From Pseudomonadota bacterium (GTDB lineage: Bacteria > Pseudomonadota > Gammaproteobacteria > SZUA-229), in assembly GCA_030673345.1 (NCBI GenBank), contig DAOVJH010000052.1, positions 1 through 8,059 of the forward strand: a stretch of 8,059 bases of DNA, given 5' to 3'. Both the position numbers and the translations under genes were made by a program. The notes beneath the pieces are model-generated. The model saw nothing but the letters and a program-made list of their open reading frames with translations, was not told the DNA's origin and searched no databases. Shown here piece by piece: positions 6,735-8,059 of this stretch (position 1 is its first letter; the number at the start of each line of letters is the position of its first letter).

Positions 6735-7604
6735 TTAAGATACTGTTGAATCGATCAGCTTCTGCAGATCATCAGCTCTATTTTTATCCAGATTTCTTAG
6801 CAATCCCATCAAACTCTTCGCACGCTGAATCTGCCCTTTACGTACCAGTATAGAAGCCGCTTCAAAATATGCCATCGCTGCCTGCTCCCTTTTACCCTGG
6901 TTGAAATAAACGTTACCGAGCTCTCCATAAGCATCGAAGTTATCAGTGGTGGTGCTAATTACATCCCTATAACTCTGTTCTGATAATTCATATTTTCGCT
7001 GATAGAAAGATTTTCTTGCTTTGATCCAGTTCTCGCGAATATCACCGCTACTTAATGACTCATTAATTACTTCGCCACGTTGATCGACATTATTCAGTTG
7101 CCGTGCCACCTCTGTTGAAACAAACTTATCCTGCTTTTCTGCCATGCCAGCAGCAGCCGAAGGCGCTGCCGCAGATATTGATTGACTCACCGCAACGCGG
7201 CCCTGTTCAACCATCTGCTTAGCGACTGGTTCAGCAGGCTGCATCTCAGACTGCGATTCGACCTCACCGGCAGAATTCCGCCTTACCTGCTTCTGGTTAT
7301 GACTATAGCTGATGCTCACAGGCGGCGTCGTTATGCTTGATCCAGCCTGCGCTGTTTCGTCGTCACCCGACGAGGCAGAAAGCTGTTCACCCGCTTTACC
7401 GTTATCTGACAGCTGGGCCTGCTTGGCTTTTACTGCCGCAATAAATTCTTCGACCTCAACAAATTCATCTGAGAGATAAGCAAGCGCTTTACCCGCGGGT
7501 GTATTATCTCCCGCCAGGTTACCCCAGAACATATAACCGTAAATAACAGCCACGATTAACAGGATAAGAAAAAAGTGACTTAAGAACCATCGAATAATTT
7601 TCAT
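6735..7604 (-). CDS. Membrane-anchored protein with C-terminal TPR-like region
   Basis: A 289-residue protein of unknown function. MKIIRWFLSH precedes one membrane span (about 10-28), with basic residues on the N-terminal side, predicting an uncleaved anchor and a periplasmic C-terminal part. A short helical stretch (35-65) and a long polar, probably disordered linker rich in S, Q, A and E (about 66-185) follow. The C-terminus (about 190-285) is helical and TPR-like: ENWIKARKSFYQRKYELSEQ (191-210) forms one helical hairpin and FDAYGELGNVYFNQGKREQA (223-242) with AAMAYFEAASILVRKG is a clear TPR unit. TPRs bind protein partners, so an assembly or scaffold role in the unit is a reasonable inference. 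The start is well supported: AGGGG (7610-7614) lies 5 bases before the ATG. It follows the ParA-type gene by 29 bases and precedes the DUF302 gene by 28. Confidence 0.78.
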   Translation of the reverse strand: MKIIRWFLSHFFLILLIVAVIYGYMFWGNLAGDNTPAGKALAYLSDEFVEVEEFIAAVKAKQAQLSDNGKAGEQLSASSGDDETAQAGSSITTPPVSISYSHNQKQVRRNSAGEVESQSEMQPAEPVAKQMVEQGRVAVSQSISAAAPSAAAGMAEKQDKFVSTEVARQLNNVDQRGEVINESLSSGDIRENWIKARKSFYQRKYELSEQSYRDVISTTTDNFDAYGELGNVYFNQGKREQAAMAYFEAASILVRKGQIQRAKSLMGLLRNLDKNRADDLQKLIDSTVS

Positions 7605-7633
7605 CTAAACCCCTATACCTGCGACAACATAGA

Positions 7634-8059
7634 TCAATCTAATATCGCTGCTAGTTTTTTCATTTCTTTTGACGCTTTACCCATCGGGTCAAGCTCAAAA
7701 ACACCTAATCCTTCACTAAACGAGCGCCGATAAGCGGTACGTTGATATAAACGGACATCCAGGGCTTTTATGCCCTGCAGCATCTGTATGGCCTGCTCCG
7801 CCTCACCTGTCTCACGCACACCGATATGTGTATCAGCACGATTAATAAAGCCTAAAACTTCTGTTTTGTTCTTTTTATCAATATTATTGTGAACAATCTT
7901 CAAAAACCGCTGTGTTGACCAGATATCAGCCTGACTGGGCTGTACTGGTATCAGTATACGGTCAGCCAGCGAAATAGCTGTTTCCATCGCGTGCATATTA
8001 CTGGCACTCATATCAACGACAATCGGCTGTTTACGTTTTTTGTCTTTTGCCATTTCTTC
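7634..8059 (-). CDS. ParA-family ATPase, C-terminal part (5' end beyond window)
   Basis: The frame is open to the right edge, so the 141 visible residues are the C-terminal part of a longer protein and the internal methionine at 8053 is unlikely to be the start. PIVVDMSASN occupies the Walker B/switch region (VVD plus a small-residue loop). LADRILIPVQPSQADIWSTQRFLKIV matches the ParA/MinD/Soj-like partition ATPases of the compact plasmid type, as do GFINRADTHI, the QRTAYRRSFSEGLGVFELD block and the closing KEMKKLAAILD helix. Such ATPases cycle on DNA or membrane to position plasmids, chromosomes or protein clusters. The P-loop with its deviant Walker A lysine should lie outside the window. 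No ParB or parS-like site is visible next to it, and the genes after it encode membrane proteins, so positioning of a membrane complex is more likely than DNA partition; that is inference. Confidence 0.85.
   Translation of the reverse strand, partial: EEMAKDKKRKQPIVVDMSASNMHAMETAISLADRILIPVQPSQADIWSTQRFLKIVHNNIDKKNKTEVLGFINRADTHIGVRETGEAEQAIQMLQGIKALDVRLYQRTAYRRSFSEGLGVFELDPMGKASKEMKKLAAILD

Noticed and set aside
7634..8053. A complete 139-residue ParA-like protein starting at 8053
   Set aside because: The frame stays open upstream to the window edge, and ParA proteins need an N-terminal P-loop that this stretch lacks; it is a partial gene.

Overview
The window looks like a chromosomal segment from a gammaproteobacterium of medium G+C. 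The chorismate synthase, PrmB and phosphatidylserine decarboxylase proteins all read as close relatives of the Escherichia coli proteins (judged from memory, no search run), and the prmB-aroC order is the enterobacterial one. I cannot name a genus. There are no RNA genes, insertion sequences, CRISPR arrays or phage genes. Coding density is very high; the longest gap is about 90 bases.

Layout. (1) Bases 1-2074, minus strand: prmB (ribosomal protein L3 glutamine methyltransferase) followed by aroC (chorismate synthase, last step of the shikimate pathway; its last residues lie beyond the left edge). (2) Bases 2075-2166: a short divergent regulatory region. It has a good sigma-70-type promoter for prmB, and the palindromic -10 core ATTATAAT also offers a -10 to the opposite strand. 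(3) Bases 2167-3475, plus strand: a periplasmic PCuAC-type copper chaperone with a perfect Cu(I) motif, then psd, the pyruvoyl enzyme that makes phosphatidylethanolamine. (4) Bases 3472-8059, minus strand: a compact unit of five genes, converging on psd with a 4-base overlap of the stop codons.

The five-gene unit is the unusual part. In transcription order it encodes: an orphan ParA-type ATPase (N-terminus outside the window); a membrane-anchored protein with a C-terminal TPR-like region; a membrane-anchored DUF302 protein; a single-span protein with a lysine/alanine-rich N-terminal domain and a methionine-rich heptad coiled coil; and a dynamin/EHD-like GTPase with two predicted membrane segments. 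Gaps are 29, 28, 1 and 6 bases, so co-expression is likely. By the positive-inside rule, the three single-span proteins should have N-termini in the cytoplasm and C-terminal domains in the periplasm. The two nucleotide-binding proteins should work on the cytoplasmic side. I infer, without proof, an envelope-spanning apparatus that uses a ParA ATPase for positioning and a dynamin-like GTPase for membrane remodelling or anchoring. No function is known to me for this combination. It is the best candidate in the window for an undescribed system.
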